Assembly: GCA_013813755.1 (NCBI GenBank)
Contig: JACCRD010000169.1
Location: 1 to 16,016, forward strand
From: Acidobacteriota bacterium
GTDB lineage: Bacteria; Acidobacteriota; Blastocatellia; Pyrinomonadales; Pyrinomonadaceae
Reading direction: 5' to 3'
Length of the DNA stretch: 16,016 bases
Within the stretch, counting starts at the first letter, position 1; each line of letters opens with the position of its first letter. The position numbers and the translations under genes are program-made. The notes beneath the pieces were generated by a model that had not been told where the DNA came from, did not search any database, and saw nothing but the letters and a program-made list of their open reading frames with translations. Shown in pieces: positions 1 through 7,070 of the stretch.

Positions 1-739
1 ATCCGTTGTCGTCAAGGAACCGGCGCATTCCGCTGATTAATTTCGCGCGGCGTTCAAAAACTTCCCTGGTCGTCAAACCTTCGTGTTCGATTTGCAGGCT
101 GGACGCAATCAAATCGGCGTAGCGGTAACGTCTTTGTAATTCCGGGTCGGCAATGCCGTGCATTTTGTCGGGCATTGGAACTAACGCTTTCGATAAAAAC
201 TGTAGCGCTTCGACGTGAACCGATAACTCACCGGTTTTCGTGACGAACAAATATCCTTCGACACCGATAAAATCGCCGTGGTCGAGCAGATTGAAAAGCT
301 CCCAAGCCGTTCCTTCTTCGTCAAGAATTTTTCCTGTGTCGTTGTTTACCGCTTTTGCATCTTGTTTGCGAACATATATTTGCAGACGTCCAACGCCATC
401 TGATAAATGGACAAACGCCGCTTTTCCCATCACGCGCGGCGGAACGGCAAGACGCCCGGCAACGCGCACGCGCGTTTGATTTAATTCTGAGTTTGCCGCG
501 TCGCGCTGCTCGTCGAGAGGTTTTTCATTCTCGGCTAATTTGGGAACATATTTGTCTTTGACAAGCGCGGCAAACTCTCTGACGCGCGTAATCGTATCTT
601 CTTCGCCCGTGATTTTTGAGCGTTCAAACTTATTTGGATAAACATTACCGATTAAATCTCGCAGTTTTTCGAGATGTTCGCACCGCGCTTCGGTCTGGTC
701 ATTCGGTTCAATTATTTCGTTAAATTCAGCAATATGCAT
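1..739 (-). CDS. lysS: Lysyl-tRNA synthetase, class II (5' part, runs off the left edge)
   Basis: This enzyme attaches lysine to tRNA-Lys in the cytoplasm. Only the N-terminal ~246 codons lie in the window, and the frame is open to the edge. Reading begins MHIAEFNEIIEPNDQ. Residues ~80-190 hold the OB-fold anticodon-binding domain, with the family pattern VRVAGRL, then GKAAFVHLSDG and LQIYVR. Next comes the junction with the catalytic core, MPDKMHGIADPELQRRYRYA, matching the class II LysRS pattern of a PDK-HG-D segment followed by RYRY-DLI. The visible part ends in MRRFLDDNG, just before motif 1 would be completed. The ATG at 737-739 is the likely start: the protein then has the usual short N-terminal extension. 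No clear Shine-Dalgarno sequence precedes it. It is transcribed divergently from mfd. The family call is confident from the conserved segments; catalytic motifs 2 and 3 are outside the window. Confidence 0.95.
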   Translation of the reverse strand, partial: MHIAEFNEIIEPNDQTEARCEHLEKLRDLIGNVYPNKFERSKITGEEDTITRVREFAALVKDKYVPKLAENEKPLDEQRDAANSELNQTRVRVAGRLAVPPRVMGKAAFVHLSDGVGRLQIYVRKQDAKAVNNDTGKILDEEGTAWELFNLLDHGDFIGVEGYLFVTKTGELSVHVEALQFLSKALVPMPDKMHGIADPELQRRYRYADLIASSLQIEHEGLTTREVFERRAKLISGMRRFLDDNG

Positions 740-781
740 ATTCGTTTAATCAAATTTAAAACTCTCTCGCTTTCTCAATCC

Positions 782-810
782 TTGGCATTCGATTCTTTCG
801 ATTAAATAAT
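782..810 (+). promoter_or_regulatory. Predicted promoter of mfd
   Basis: On the plus strand TTGGCA (782-787) is separated by 17 bp from AATAAT (805-810), each one mismatch from the sigma70-type consensus. The predicted start is near 817, about 70 nt upstream of the mfd ATG. A further AT-rich stretch at 813-822 could provide an alternative -10. It is a motif match only. Confidence 0.45.
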
Positions 811-834
811 AGTTATAGATAATAGCATTATCAA
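806..834 (-). promoter_or_regulatory. Predicted promoter of lysS
   Basis: On the minus strand a -35 hexamer TTGATA (829-834) is followed after 17 bp by a -10 hexamer TATTAT (806-811). Each differs from the sigma70-type consensus at one position. The predicted start is near 799, giving a leader of about 60 nt before the lysS ATG. The -10 overlaps that of the mfd promoter on the other strand. It is a motif match only. Confidence 0.5.
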
Positions 835-870
835 CAATTTCTCTCATCTTTTCTCTTTATTCAACAATTT
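831..870. repeat. Direct repeat TCAACAATTT in the mfd leader
   Basis: The exact 10-mer TCAACAATTT occurs at 831-840 and again at 861-870, 30 bp apart, about three helical turns. The first copy overlaps the lysS -35 element. It could be a paired protein-binding site, or chance in AT-rich DNA. Confidence 0.3.
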
Positions 871-886
871 GTGCTAATTTTTTAGA

Positions 887-3800
887 ATGAGTTTTCCGGC
901 ACAAACAAAAACAGAACTTTCCCGTCTCAAAGATGAAATCAAAAGCGGCGCGGAAATTATTTCGCTAAGCGGCTTAACATCAATTTCCTCAAAAGCTTAT
1001 GTGCTCAGCCAACTTCAGGCGGAAACAGAAAAAACCTTTGCTGTTGTTGCCGATTCAAATAAAGAAATCGAAACCTGGGAATGTGATTTGAATTTCTGGC
1101 AAAATTCGGTTCAAGGTTCAAAGTTCGAGGTTCAAAGTTCGAAAGATACTCAAATTTTAACTTTGCCTTCAAGTGAATCGGACGTTTACGCAGGAGTTTC
1201 GCCGCACGCCGAAACTTTGGAAAAGCGGGCGCTGGCGCTCTGGAGTTTGGCTTTTGAAAAAACAAATTTTGTCGTAACTTCAGCAAAATCGCTGATTACG
1301 CGAACAATTTCCGCTGACGAGATAAAAAATCTTGGCGCAGGTTTAAAGCGCGACGCTGATTTTCCACCTGAAAAGCTGATTGAAAATCTTCTGGCGTGCG
1401 GCTATGTGCGCGAAGAGCCTTTGAAAAACATCGGCGAATTCAGCGTGCGCGGCGGGATTGTCGATGTCTGGTCGCCGTCTGCGGAAATGCCCGTGCGAAT
1501 TGAGTTTTTTGGCGATACGGTAGAATCGATTCGAGACTTTGACCCGGAAACGCAGCTTTCAACCGAACAGTTAAAAGAAACCTCGATTGCTCCGATGCGT
1601 GAGTTTTCCGCAACCGCACAAGATTTTAAAGATTGGGCTTTTTTCGCGCGTGAGAAATTTGAGGATGAAAAATTTGCCCGCGCCCTTCTCGACCGAACAC
1701 AGTTTGCCGTCGAAGGCGAAAGTTTTTCAGGCTGGGAATTTATGTTTCCGCTTATCAGCCCGCGAACTTCGAGCATTTTTGAATATTTGAAAGATTTTGT
1801 TTTTGTCATTGACGAACCTGCTTTGATCGAACTTAATCTTTCGAGTTTTTATGAAAATTTAGACCGACACTTTGCCGAAATTACCGAAGCCGGAGAAATC
1901 GGTCTGGAACCCGGCGAACTATTTTTAAGCATTGAACAATTGCGCGATAAATTTGAACAGGTTCAGCGAATGGAATTGAGAAGTTTAGGACGAACGGCGG
2001 CGCAAACCGATGAAGAATTTCAAATTTTAGAAACGACTGCGGCAACTGATACGTTGCAAATTGGAAAAGCAGCTCAGGACAATGGTTCCAAAAATCTTTT
2101 ATTTTTGTTTTCAACCGTCGAGAAATCAATTGAAATCGAAATCAGCTCACGTTCCACACGCAAATTTCACGGCAGCATCAAAGACTTTGCGCAGCAACTG
2201 AAGCAAAACAATTCTCTCGCCGAAACGCAAAGTTCTACCGATCAAAAACCGACCGCCGATCACCGACCACCGACCACCGTTTTCGTTCTGCAAACGCACG
2301 GACTCGCTGATCGGCTCAATGAAATTTTGTCGGAGTATGACATTTCAATTCCTGCAAATTCGCTTCTGATCGGCGATTTGAGCGCGGGTTTTGAAATCCC
2401 TGTGTTTGATTTTTCCGTTTATACGGAAGCGGAGATTTTCGGCGAAACGCGGGAAGCGCAGAGTCCAAAGTCCAAAGTCCAAAGTGCAAAGTCCAAGAGC
2501 AAAACGTCGGCGTTTATTTCTGATTTCAGAGATTTGAAGGCGGGCGATTTTGTCGTTCATGTCGACCACGGCATCGGGCGTTTTGAAGGTTTGCAAACGC
2601 TGGAAACCGGCGGGGTTTCGCGTGAATTTATGCTGGTTATTTATGCCGAAAACGCCAAGCTTTTTGTTCCGGTTGAAAGATTAGACCTTGTTTCACGTTA
2701 TTCGTCGGGTGAAGCGGCACAGCCAACGCTTGACCGCTTGGGAAGCATCGGCTGGCAGAAAACAAAGGCGAAAGCCAAACGCGCGATGCGTGATATGGCG
2801 GATGAACTTCTGCGACTTTACGCCGAAAGAAAGCTCGTCGAAGGTTTTGCATTTTCACAAGATACGCCGTGGCAGATCGAATTTGAAGACGCTTTTCCGT
2901 ATCAATTGACGGTTGACCAAGCCGCGACAATTGAAGATATGAAAGAAGATATGCAGACTGCTACACCGATGGACAGACTCGTGGTTGGGGATGTCGGTTA
3001 CGGAAAAACAGAAGTAGCAATGCGCGGCGCGTTTAAGGCGGTAATGGACAACAAACAGGTTGCCATTTTAACGCCAACCACTGTTTTGGCATATCAACAT
3101 TTTGAATCATTTAAACAGCGATTCGCAGCATTCCCGGCAAGAATCGAGCTTCTTTCACGCTTTCGTTCAAAAAAAGAGCAAAAGGAAGTCGTCGAAAAAG
3201 CTGAAAAGGGCGAAGTTGACATTTTAATCGGAACGCACCGGATTTTATCGAACGATGTTAAATTGCCGAAACTCGGCTTAGTAGTCGTTGACGAGGAACA
3301 GCGTTTCGGCGTTGGTCATAAAGAAAAACTCAAACATCTCAAAAAGAAAGTCGATGTTCTGACGCTTTCCGCCACGCCGATTCCGCGCACTTTGAATATG
3401 TCTCTGCTCGGAATGCGCGATATGTCGGTGATTGAAACTCCACCGCGCGACCGTCTGGCGATTAACACGCAGGTTGTGCAGTTTAGTGAAAACGTCATTA
3501 AATCGGCAATCGAACTTGAACTGGCGCGCAACGGTCAAATCTTTTTTATCCATAACCGCGTCGAGACGATTTACACGATCGCCGCGCACATTCAGAAAAT
3601 TGTGCCGCATGCGCGCATTGTCGTCGCGCACGGGCAGATGAATGAAAAAGAGATGGAACAGGCGATGCTCGATTTTATCGCTTTCAAGTTCGATATTCTG
3701 GTGGCGACGACGATTATCGAAAACGGCATCGACATTCCGCGCGCGAACACGATTATCATCAATCGCGCTGACAATTACGGACTTTCACAGCTCTACCAGC

Positions 3801-4519
3801 TTCGCGGACGAGTCGGACGCTCCAACCGCCGCGCTTATTCGTATCTTTTGATTCCGTCAGAACAGGAATTAACGCCAATTGCCAAACGCCGCCTGAGCGC
3901 GATTCGGGAATTTTCCGATCTCGGCGCGGGCTTTCGCATCGCGGCTCTGGATTTAGAGCTGCGCGGCGCGGGCAATATTCTCGGCGGACAGCAATCCGGT
4001 CAGCTCGACGCGCTCGGTTTTGACCTTTACACAAAAATGCTCGAACGCACAATTGCCGAGCTCAAAGGCGAAGAAATCGAAGACGAAACGAGCGTTTCCC
4101 TCAATCTCGGCGCGGACGTTTCGATTCCGAACGATTACATCATCGAAACTGCCCAGCGTCTGCGAACTTATAAGCGTATTTCGTCTACTGCAAGTGAAGA
4201 AGATTTGCGAAAAATTTTCGCTGAACTCCAGGATCGCTACGGTAAATTGCCCGAATCAGTAGAAAATTTATTCGAATATGCTCGCCTCCGCCGAATCGCC
4301 GAAAAAATGCACGTTCTGTCTGTTGATAAAATAACTGACGGATTCGCCATTAAACTCGATCAAAACGCTAAAATTTCACCCGACAAATTAACCGAATTTT
4401 TGGTAAACAACGAAGGCGCAACTTTTTCTCCAACAGGAGTTTTGAAGTTCAATACGAAAGAAGAAAATTTAATCGAAAAAGCGCGGCAGGTTTTGGAGAA
4501 ATTACGAAATGAGAATTAA
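887..4519 (+). CDS. mfd: Transcription-repair coupling factor Mfd
   Basis: Mfd is a cytoplasmic ATP-driven DNA translocase that removes RNA polymerase stalled at lesions and recruits UvrA/UvrB. The 1210-residue protein is slightly longer than E. coli Mfd (1148). Domain order is complete: UvrB-like module (GY at 172, RGGIVD at 188-193, RIEFFGD at 204-210); CarD-like RNA-polymerase-interacting domain from ~549 (DLKAGDFVVHVDHGIGRFEG); translocase lobes with Walker A GDVGYGKT at 701-708, DEEQ at 802-805, SATPIPR from 828 and RGRVGR at 973-978; C-terminal regulatory domain from ~1080 (IPNDYI). The extra length lies partly in three low-complexity segments encoded by heptanucleotide arrays (residues 74-86, 451-464, 526-537). 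All are outside catalytic motifs and all stay in frame. The ATG at 887 suits the family N-terminus; no strong Shine-Dalgarno is seen. It is divergent from lysS and convergent with the downstream pseudokinase gene. Confidence 0.97.
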   Translation: MSFPAQTKTELSRLKDEIKSGAEIISLSGLTSISSKAYVLSQLQAETEKTFAVVADSNKEIETWECDLNFWQNSVQGSKFEVQSSKDTQILTLPSSESDVYAGVSPHAETLEKRALALWSLAFEKTNFVVTSAKSLITRTISADEIKNLGAGLKRDADFPPEKLIENLLACGYVREEPLKNIGEFSVRGGIVDVWSPSAEMPVRIEFFGDTVESIRDFDPETQLSTEQLKETSIAPMREFSATAQDFKDWAFFAREKFEDEKFARALLDRTQFAVEGESFSGWEFMFPLISPRTSSIFEYLKDFVFVIDEPALIELNLSSFYENLDRHFAEITEAGEIGLEPGELFLSIEQLRDKFEQVQRMELRSLGRTAAQTDEEFQILETTAATDTLQIGKAAQDNGSKNLLFLFSTVEKSIEIEISSRSTRKFHGSIKDFAQQLKQNNSLAETQSSTDQKPTADHRPPTTVFVLQTHGLADRLNEILSEYDISIPANSLLIGDLSAGFEIPVFDFSVYTEAEIFGETREAQSPKSKVQSAKSKSKTSAFISDFRDLKAGDFVVHVDHGIGRFEGLQTLETGGVSREFMLVIYAENAKLFVPVERLDLVSRYSSGEAAQPTLDRLGSIGWQKTKAKAKRAMRDMADELLRLYAERKLVEGFAFSQDTPWQIEFEDAFPYQLTVDQAATIEDMKEDMQTATPMDRLVVGDVGYGKTEVAMRGAFKAVMDNKQVAILTPTTVLAYQHFESFKQRFAAFPARIELLSRFRSKKEQKEVVEKAEKGEVDILIGTHRILSNDVKLPKLGLVVVDEEQRFGVGHKEKLKHLKKKVDVLTLSATPIPRTLNMSLLGMRDMSVIETPPRDRLAINTQVVQFSENVIKSAIELELARNGQIFFIHNRVETIYTIAAHIQKIVPHARIVVAHGQMNEKEMEQAMLDFIAFKFDILVATTIIENGIDIPRANTIIINRADNYGLSQLYQLRGRVGRSNRRAYSYLLIPSEQELTPIAKRRLSAIREFSDLGAGFRIAALDLELRGAGNILGGQQSGQLDALGFDLYTKMLERTIAELKGEEIEDETSVSLNLGADVSIPNDYIIETAQRLRTYKRISSTASEEDLRKIFAELQDRYGKLPESVENLFEYARLRRIAEKMHVLSVDKITDGFAIKLDQNAKISPDKLTEFLVNNEGATFSPTGVLKFNTKEENLIEKARQVLEKLRNEN
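1108..1142. repeat. Heptanucleotide array 1, inside mfd
   Basis: Five tandem 7-bp units with consensus RGTTCRA (GGTTCAA or AGTTCGA) lie inside the mfd reading frame. They encode Mfd residues 74-86 (SVQGSKFEVQSSK), a Ser/Lys/Gln-rich stretch within the UvrB-like region. Because 7 is not a multiple of 3, the unit is read in all three frames in turn. An 18-base string, GTTCAAGGTTCAAAGTTC, recurs exactly at 11652-11669 in the efp-waaA gap. Confidence 0.85.
2237..2278. repeat. Heptanucleotide array 2, inside mfd
   Basis: Six 7-bp registers end in clear units of consensus GACCACC (variants GATCACC and GACCGCC); the first two units (2237-2250) are degenerate. The 42 bp begin exactly on a codon and encode Mfd residues 451-464, a Thr/Pro/Asp-rich stretch. 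The inserted peptide does not resemble a conserved Mfd motif and lies in the linker before the RNA-polymerase-interacting domain. Confidence 0.75.
2462..2496. repeat. Heptanucleotide array 3, inside mfd
   Basis: Five tandem units, consensus AGTCCAA with one AGTGCAA, are almost perfect. They encode Mfd residues 526-537 (SPKSKVQSAKSK) just upstream of the RNA-polymerase-interacting domain at ~549. This makes a basic, Ser/Lys-rich linker. The unit differs from array 1 at few positions, so the two may be related. Confidence 0.9.
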
Positions 4520-4552
4520 GAATCACAAGTAGATAAAAAACTTTTTGCGAAC

Positions 4553-4605
4553 CTTTGCGCCACTGACTTAAAATCTATAAAAACAGTAACGCAAAGGGCG
4601 CAAAG
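4553..4605. terminator. Inverted repeat between convergent mfd and pseudokinase genes
   Basis: CTTTGCGCC (4553-4561) and GGCGCAAAG (4597-4605) form a perfect 9-bp stem around a 35-nt loop in the 168-bp convergent gap. The long loop and the lack of a following T run make it a poor classical terminator, but it is the only strong inverted repeat that could separate the two transcripts. Further copies of TTTGCG/GCAAAG flank it (4544-4549, 4591-4596), so it may instead be a dispersed repeat. Confidence 0.35.
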
Positions 4606-4668
4606 AAAATTTATGCCTTCCGGAATTTTGCTTTCTGAGTGACCTCTAATTTTTAAATTAAGAAAGCC

Positions 4669-4689
4669 AATCTGAAATCCAAAATTCTC
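4669..4689. repeat. Short heptanucleotide array at the 3' end of the pseudokinase gene
   Basis: Three 7-bp registers, AATCTGA, AATCCAA and AATTCTC, run into the stop codon of the minus-strand pseudokinase gene (4688-4690). On the other side of the gap, GAGAATT and AAGAATC (4511-4524) span the mfd stop codon. Both sets are short and degenerate, so this is a weaker example of the 7-bp pattern seen elsewhere in the window. Confidence 0.4.
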
Positions 4690-6322
4690 AAGAGTCTTTC
4701 TGATTCACGCCTTCATTGCGTATTTCGCTCGAAGCGGGCGAAGCTGGTTTTGGCTTCTCAGCCGGTTTAGTCGACGGTTTAGCTGCCGGTGTTTTTTCTG
4801 CTTTGGGAGCAGTGGCAACTGGCGTCGGTTTAGTCTCAGGCACAGCGGTTTTTGCCGCATTCGTCGCTGTATTCGCCGGTAAAGACTGTGCGGTGTTAGA
4901 ATTCGCCGCAGTTTTTCCGCCTTTCGCGGAATTTGTCGGTAAAGCCGAAGTATTAGCGTTAGTATTTGAGTTTGCCGGAACAGGAATTTGCTGATAAATT
5001 ACGCCATCCTGCATAAAAATACTGCTTCCATTTGTTGGATCAATCATTTGTCCACCCGGTCCAATGATTTGCGGCGGGGCGCCCGACGGCGGAGCGCCGC
5101 CGCGCGCCCACGGATTATAACCGTCGCCGAAACCGTCACCATTGGGCATACTTTGTTGAAGAACCGCGCCCGCCGCTGCAGCATCGCCCATCATCCCGGC
5201 GGCTTGCGGCACTGGATACTGCGCCATATTCGCTAAACCCTGTTCGTTCATTCCCGTCGCCGGATTAAGCGGCTGAACAGGTTGACCGTTAGCGTCGCTT
5301 ATCATCTGCGTGGTTGGCGGATCAGTTTGCTTGACTGAAGTTGCATAAATCATTCCAATCGCCAGAAGTGAAATTCCAGCCAATACTACAAACGCCGTTT
5401 TCCATAAATTATTGTTTGTGTTGTCTGTCGCGCTCAAGTTTTGCGAAACATACACCGGCTGTTCAACAAAATTACCGGAAATATTGTTCAAATCACGGAT
5501 AAATTCATCGGCGCTTTGATAACGCATTTCAGGATTTCCAGCTAAAGCCTTGAGAACAACTGATTCGAGATTAAAAGGTAAATCAGAGCGAAACGCCAAA
5601 AGCGGACGCGGCGGGTTTTCCGTTTGTTTTACTGCTAATTCAGCGGCAGTTTCACCTGTAAAAGGAACTTCGCCCGCCAGCATTTCATACAAAATTACGC
5701 CGAGGGAATAAACGTCCGAGCGTTCATCAACTTCGCCGTTCAAAGCGTTTTGTTCGGGCGATGAATAATTGAATTTTTGAGCGGAAAAAGAATTTACCGA
5801 TTCATCAAAGATATTATTTTCCTCGGCGGAGGTTACGCCGATTTCCATTACCTTAACTAGTTCCGGCTCGTTCGTCGCTCGTTTTAACAAAACATTTTCA
5901 CTGCTGAGGTGTTTGTGAATTATGCCGCTGGCGTGCGCGGCGGAAAGCGCGACCCCAATCTGACTAGCGATTCTTACAGCTCGCCCGACCTGAAATTTTC
6001 CTTCGCGGGCAATGGCGTCATCGAGTGTTTCACCCGCCGAATCTTCTAAAACAAGATAGACCGCGCCGTTTTTATCCGCACCGAAATCCGTGACATTTAA
6101 AATATTCGGGTGCGATATACGCGAAATTGTTCGCGCTTCGGATGAAAATTGTTTGACGACGTTTTCGTCCGAAGCGAAGGTTGGCGAAAGAATCTTGACA
6201 GTGACGGGTTTTTCCATCGAAAGATGAGTTCCGCGATAGATTTTGCCCAAATCCACTTCGCGCATCACTTCTTCAATCTGATATTTGTCGGCTAAAGTCT
6301 GCCCGATAAATTTGTCTGACAT
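4688..6322 (-). CDS. Membrane-anchored Ser/Thr kinase-like protein, predicted pseudokinase
   Basis: The 544-residue protein has a Hanks-type kinase fold at ~13-285, one membrane helix at ~307-328 and a ~210-residue Pro/Ala/Asn/Thr/Lys-rich tail that would lie outside the cytoplasm. Scaffold features remain: the VAIK-type lysine (K43 in TVKIL), a helix-C glutamate (E62), SPE at 188-190, DVYSLGVILYEM from D203, and R267. The catalytic ones do not: the glycine loop is degenerate (VMREVDLGKIYRGT), the HRD region reads HKHLSSEN (136-143), with His for the catalytic Asp and Ser for the catalytic Lys, and DFG is EIG (160-162). Phosphotransfer is therefore unlikely; nucleotide binding or scaffolding is possible. 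The ATG has a GGAG at 6330-6333, 7 nt upstream. It is separated from atpE by a terminator and probably has its own promoter. The partner is unknown. Confidence 0.85.
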   Translation of the reverse strand: MSDKFIGQTLADKYQIEEVMREVDLGKIYRGTHLSMEKPVTVKILSPTFASDENVVKQFSSEARTISRISHPNILNVTDFGADKNGAVYLVLEDSAGETLDDAIAREGKFQVGRAVRIASQIGVALSAAHASGIIHKHLSSENVLLKRATNEPELVKVMEIGVTSAEENNIFDESVNSFSAQKFNYSSPEQNALNGEVDERSDVYSLGVILYEMLAGEVPFTGETAAELAVKQTENPPRPLLAFRSDLPFNLESVVLKALAGNPEMRYQSADEFIRDLNNISGNFVEQPVYVSQNLSATDNTNNNLWKTAFVVLAGISLLAIGMIYATSVKQTDPPTTQMISDANGQPVQPLNPATGMNEQGLANMAQYPVPQAAGMMGDAAAAGAVLQQSMPNGDGFGDGYNPWARGGAPPSGAPPQIIGPGGQMIDPTNGSSIFMQDGVIYQQIPVPANSNTNANTSALPTNSAKGGKTAANSNTAQSLPANTATNAAKTAVPETKPTPVATAPKAEKTPAAKPSTKPAEKPKPASPASSEIRNEGVNQKDS

Positions 6323-6372
6323 TTTAATACTCCAAAAGAAAAATCACTTTTCCTGCGTTTATTTTTGTAAAT

Positions 6373-6403
6373 CTTATACGCCTTTAAAAACGATTCGATT
6401 CAA
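6373..6403 (-). promoter_or_regulatory. Possible promoter of the pseudokinase gene
   Basis: Minus-strand TTGAAT (6398-6403) and TATAAG (6373-6378) are 19 bp apart, wider than ideal. They lie between the atpE terminator and the pseudokinase start, where a promoter is expected. The match is weak. Confidence 0.25.
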
Positions 6404-6445
6404 AAATCTTGCGGCAAGTTGTAATATAAGCCGTTTAAGTTTTTG

Positions 6446-6486
6446 ATACAAACAAAATGCGGACAAAGCCGAAGCCTCGTCCGCAT
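6446..6486 (-). terminator. Rho-independent terminator of the F0 (atp) cluster
   Basis: On the minus strand ATGCGGAC (6479-6486) pairs perfectly with GTCCGCAT (6457-6464). The stem continues inward, with two or so G-U pairs, to a TTCG tetraloop, for about 13 bp in total. A T-rich tail (TTTTGTTTG) follows at 6449-6457. It lies 24 bp past the atpE stop codon, so it should end the atp transcript before the pseudokinase gene. Confidence 0.9.
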
Positions 6487-6509
6487 AATTTTCTTGTTTA
6501 TGACAAAAA

Positions 6510-6839
6510 TTAGAGTTTCGCAAAAACGATAACAAGCGCGAGAAGCACAAGCGATTCAATCAGAGCCAAACCGATAATCATCATCGTCTGGACGGTTCCC
6601 GCCGCGCCCGGATTGCGCGCCGCGCCTTCTACCGCCGCCGCGCCGATTCTGCCCTGTCCCAAACCGCCGAGTCCGGCGGCGATGCCAAAACCGATGCCGG
6701 CGGCAATCGCTTTATAAGCCGCGACGGTCGAGTCATTGTCCGCTCCGCCGCCTGCCGCCGCGCCCGTTTGCGCCAGTGCCGGAAGCGCCATCACAAATAA
6801 TGCGAGGGCAGAAAAGAATGTATATTTTAATTTGTTCAT
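6510..6839 (-). CDS. atpE: ATP synthase F0 subunit c with N-terminal signal-like extension
   Basis: Subunit c forms the membrane rotor ring that carries protons through F0. The 109-residue protein is longer than the usual ~75-90. The extra part is a signal-peptide-like start, with a Lys-containing n-region, a hydrophobic core and ALA before Q24 as a plausible cleavage site. The mature part has helix 1 with glycine repeats (AGIGFGIAAGLGGLGQG), the polar loop ARNP (74-77), and helix 2 with the ion-binding glutamate E95 (ALIESLVLL). Q62, E95 and S96 match three positions of the sodium-binding set, but the following Thr and Tyr are replaced by Leu, so proton coupling is more likely. AGGAG (6850-6854) lies 10 nt before the ATG in an AU-rich, poorly structured leader, consistent with high translation. 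It is last in the cluster, 293 bp after atpB and before a strong terminator. Confidence 0.95.
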   Translation of the reverse strand: MNKLKYTFFSALALFVMALPALAQTGAAAGGGADNDSTVAAYKAIAAGIGFGIAAGLGGLGQGRIGAAAVEGAARNPGAAGTVQTMMIIGLALIESLVLLALVIVFAKL

Positions 6840-6907
6840 ATTTTTATATCTCCTAAATTTTATTTTTATCTTTGTTCAATTTAAGAAGACCGTTTCGTTA
6901 AACGTAT

Positions 6908-6935
6908 TTGGCAAAACCGCTCGGTCGGTTATAAT
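6908..6935 (+). promoter_or_regulatory. Promoter-like sequence in the atpB-atpE gap, antisense to the atp transcript
   Basis: Plus-strand TTGGCA (6908-6913) and a perfect TATAAT (6930-6935) are 16 bp apart. Transcription from it would run rightwards from ~6942, against the atp genes, through a GC-richer stretch toward the 3' end of atpB. No plus-strand gene follows, so it would drive only a non-coding or antisense RNA. It is a motif match only. Confidence 0.4.
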
Positions 6936-6941
6936 TTCGCC

Positions 6942-7050
6942 TCACTTCCGGTATGCGCTCGATTTCTACTCTCGTTGGAGTCGAGGCTCCTGTCGCGTGC
7001 GGGCATATCTGCTATGATTAGCAATTTTGCAAAATGATCTTAATTTTTAC
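6942..7050 (+). ncRNA. Candidate structured RNA in the atpB-atpE gap (speculative)
   Basis: The segment is richer in GC than the rest of the 294-bp gap and lies just after a promoter-like sequence. Nested complementarities can be drawn: GGTATG with CATATC, TCGA with TCGA, and CTC with GAG around TCGTTG. A palindrome ATTTTGCAAAAT near 7025-7036 is followed by AATTTTT at 7042-7048. I recognise no known RNA family. The same structure on the minus strand could instead act within the atp mRNA. Confidence 0.2.
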
Positions 7051-7070
7051 AGTCTTCAAAAAACTTTTTT

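Noticed and set aside
1108..2496. Tandem repeats as a CRISPR array
   Set aside because: Units are only 7 bp, directly adjacent with no unique spacers, and lie inside a gene; no cas genes are present.
4553..4605. Strong bidirectional terminator between mfd and the pseudokinase gene
   Set aside because: The stem is good, but the loop is 35 nt and no T run follows on either strand; kept only as a weak candidate.
4688..6322. Loss of HRD and DFG in the kinase as a sequencing error or frameshift
   Set aside because: The flanking kinase subdomains stay in the same frame, and the changes are separate substitutions at several motifs, so a single frameshift cannot explain them.
6510..6839. Sodium-specific c-ring
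   Set aside because: Q62, E95 and S96 fit, but the Thr after the Ser and the later Tyr of the sodium set are Leu. Evidence is insufficient to claim sodium coupling.
6736..7017. Plus-strand 93-codon open frame across the atpE start and gap
   Set aside because: It overlaps atpE antisense, has no ribosome-binding site and no recognisable domain.
6900..7030. tRNA or known small RNA (SRP, 6S, tmRNA) in the atpB-atpE gap
   Set aside because: No T-loop GTTCRA motif in a cloverleaf context, and none of the conserved core sequences of those RNAs.
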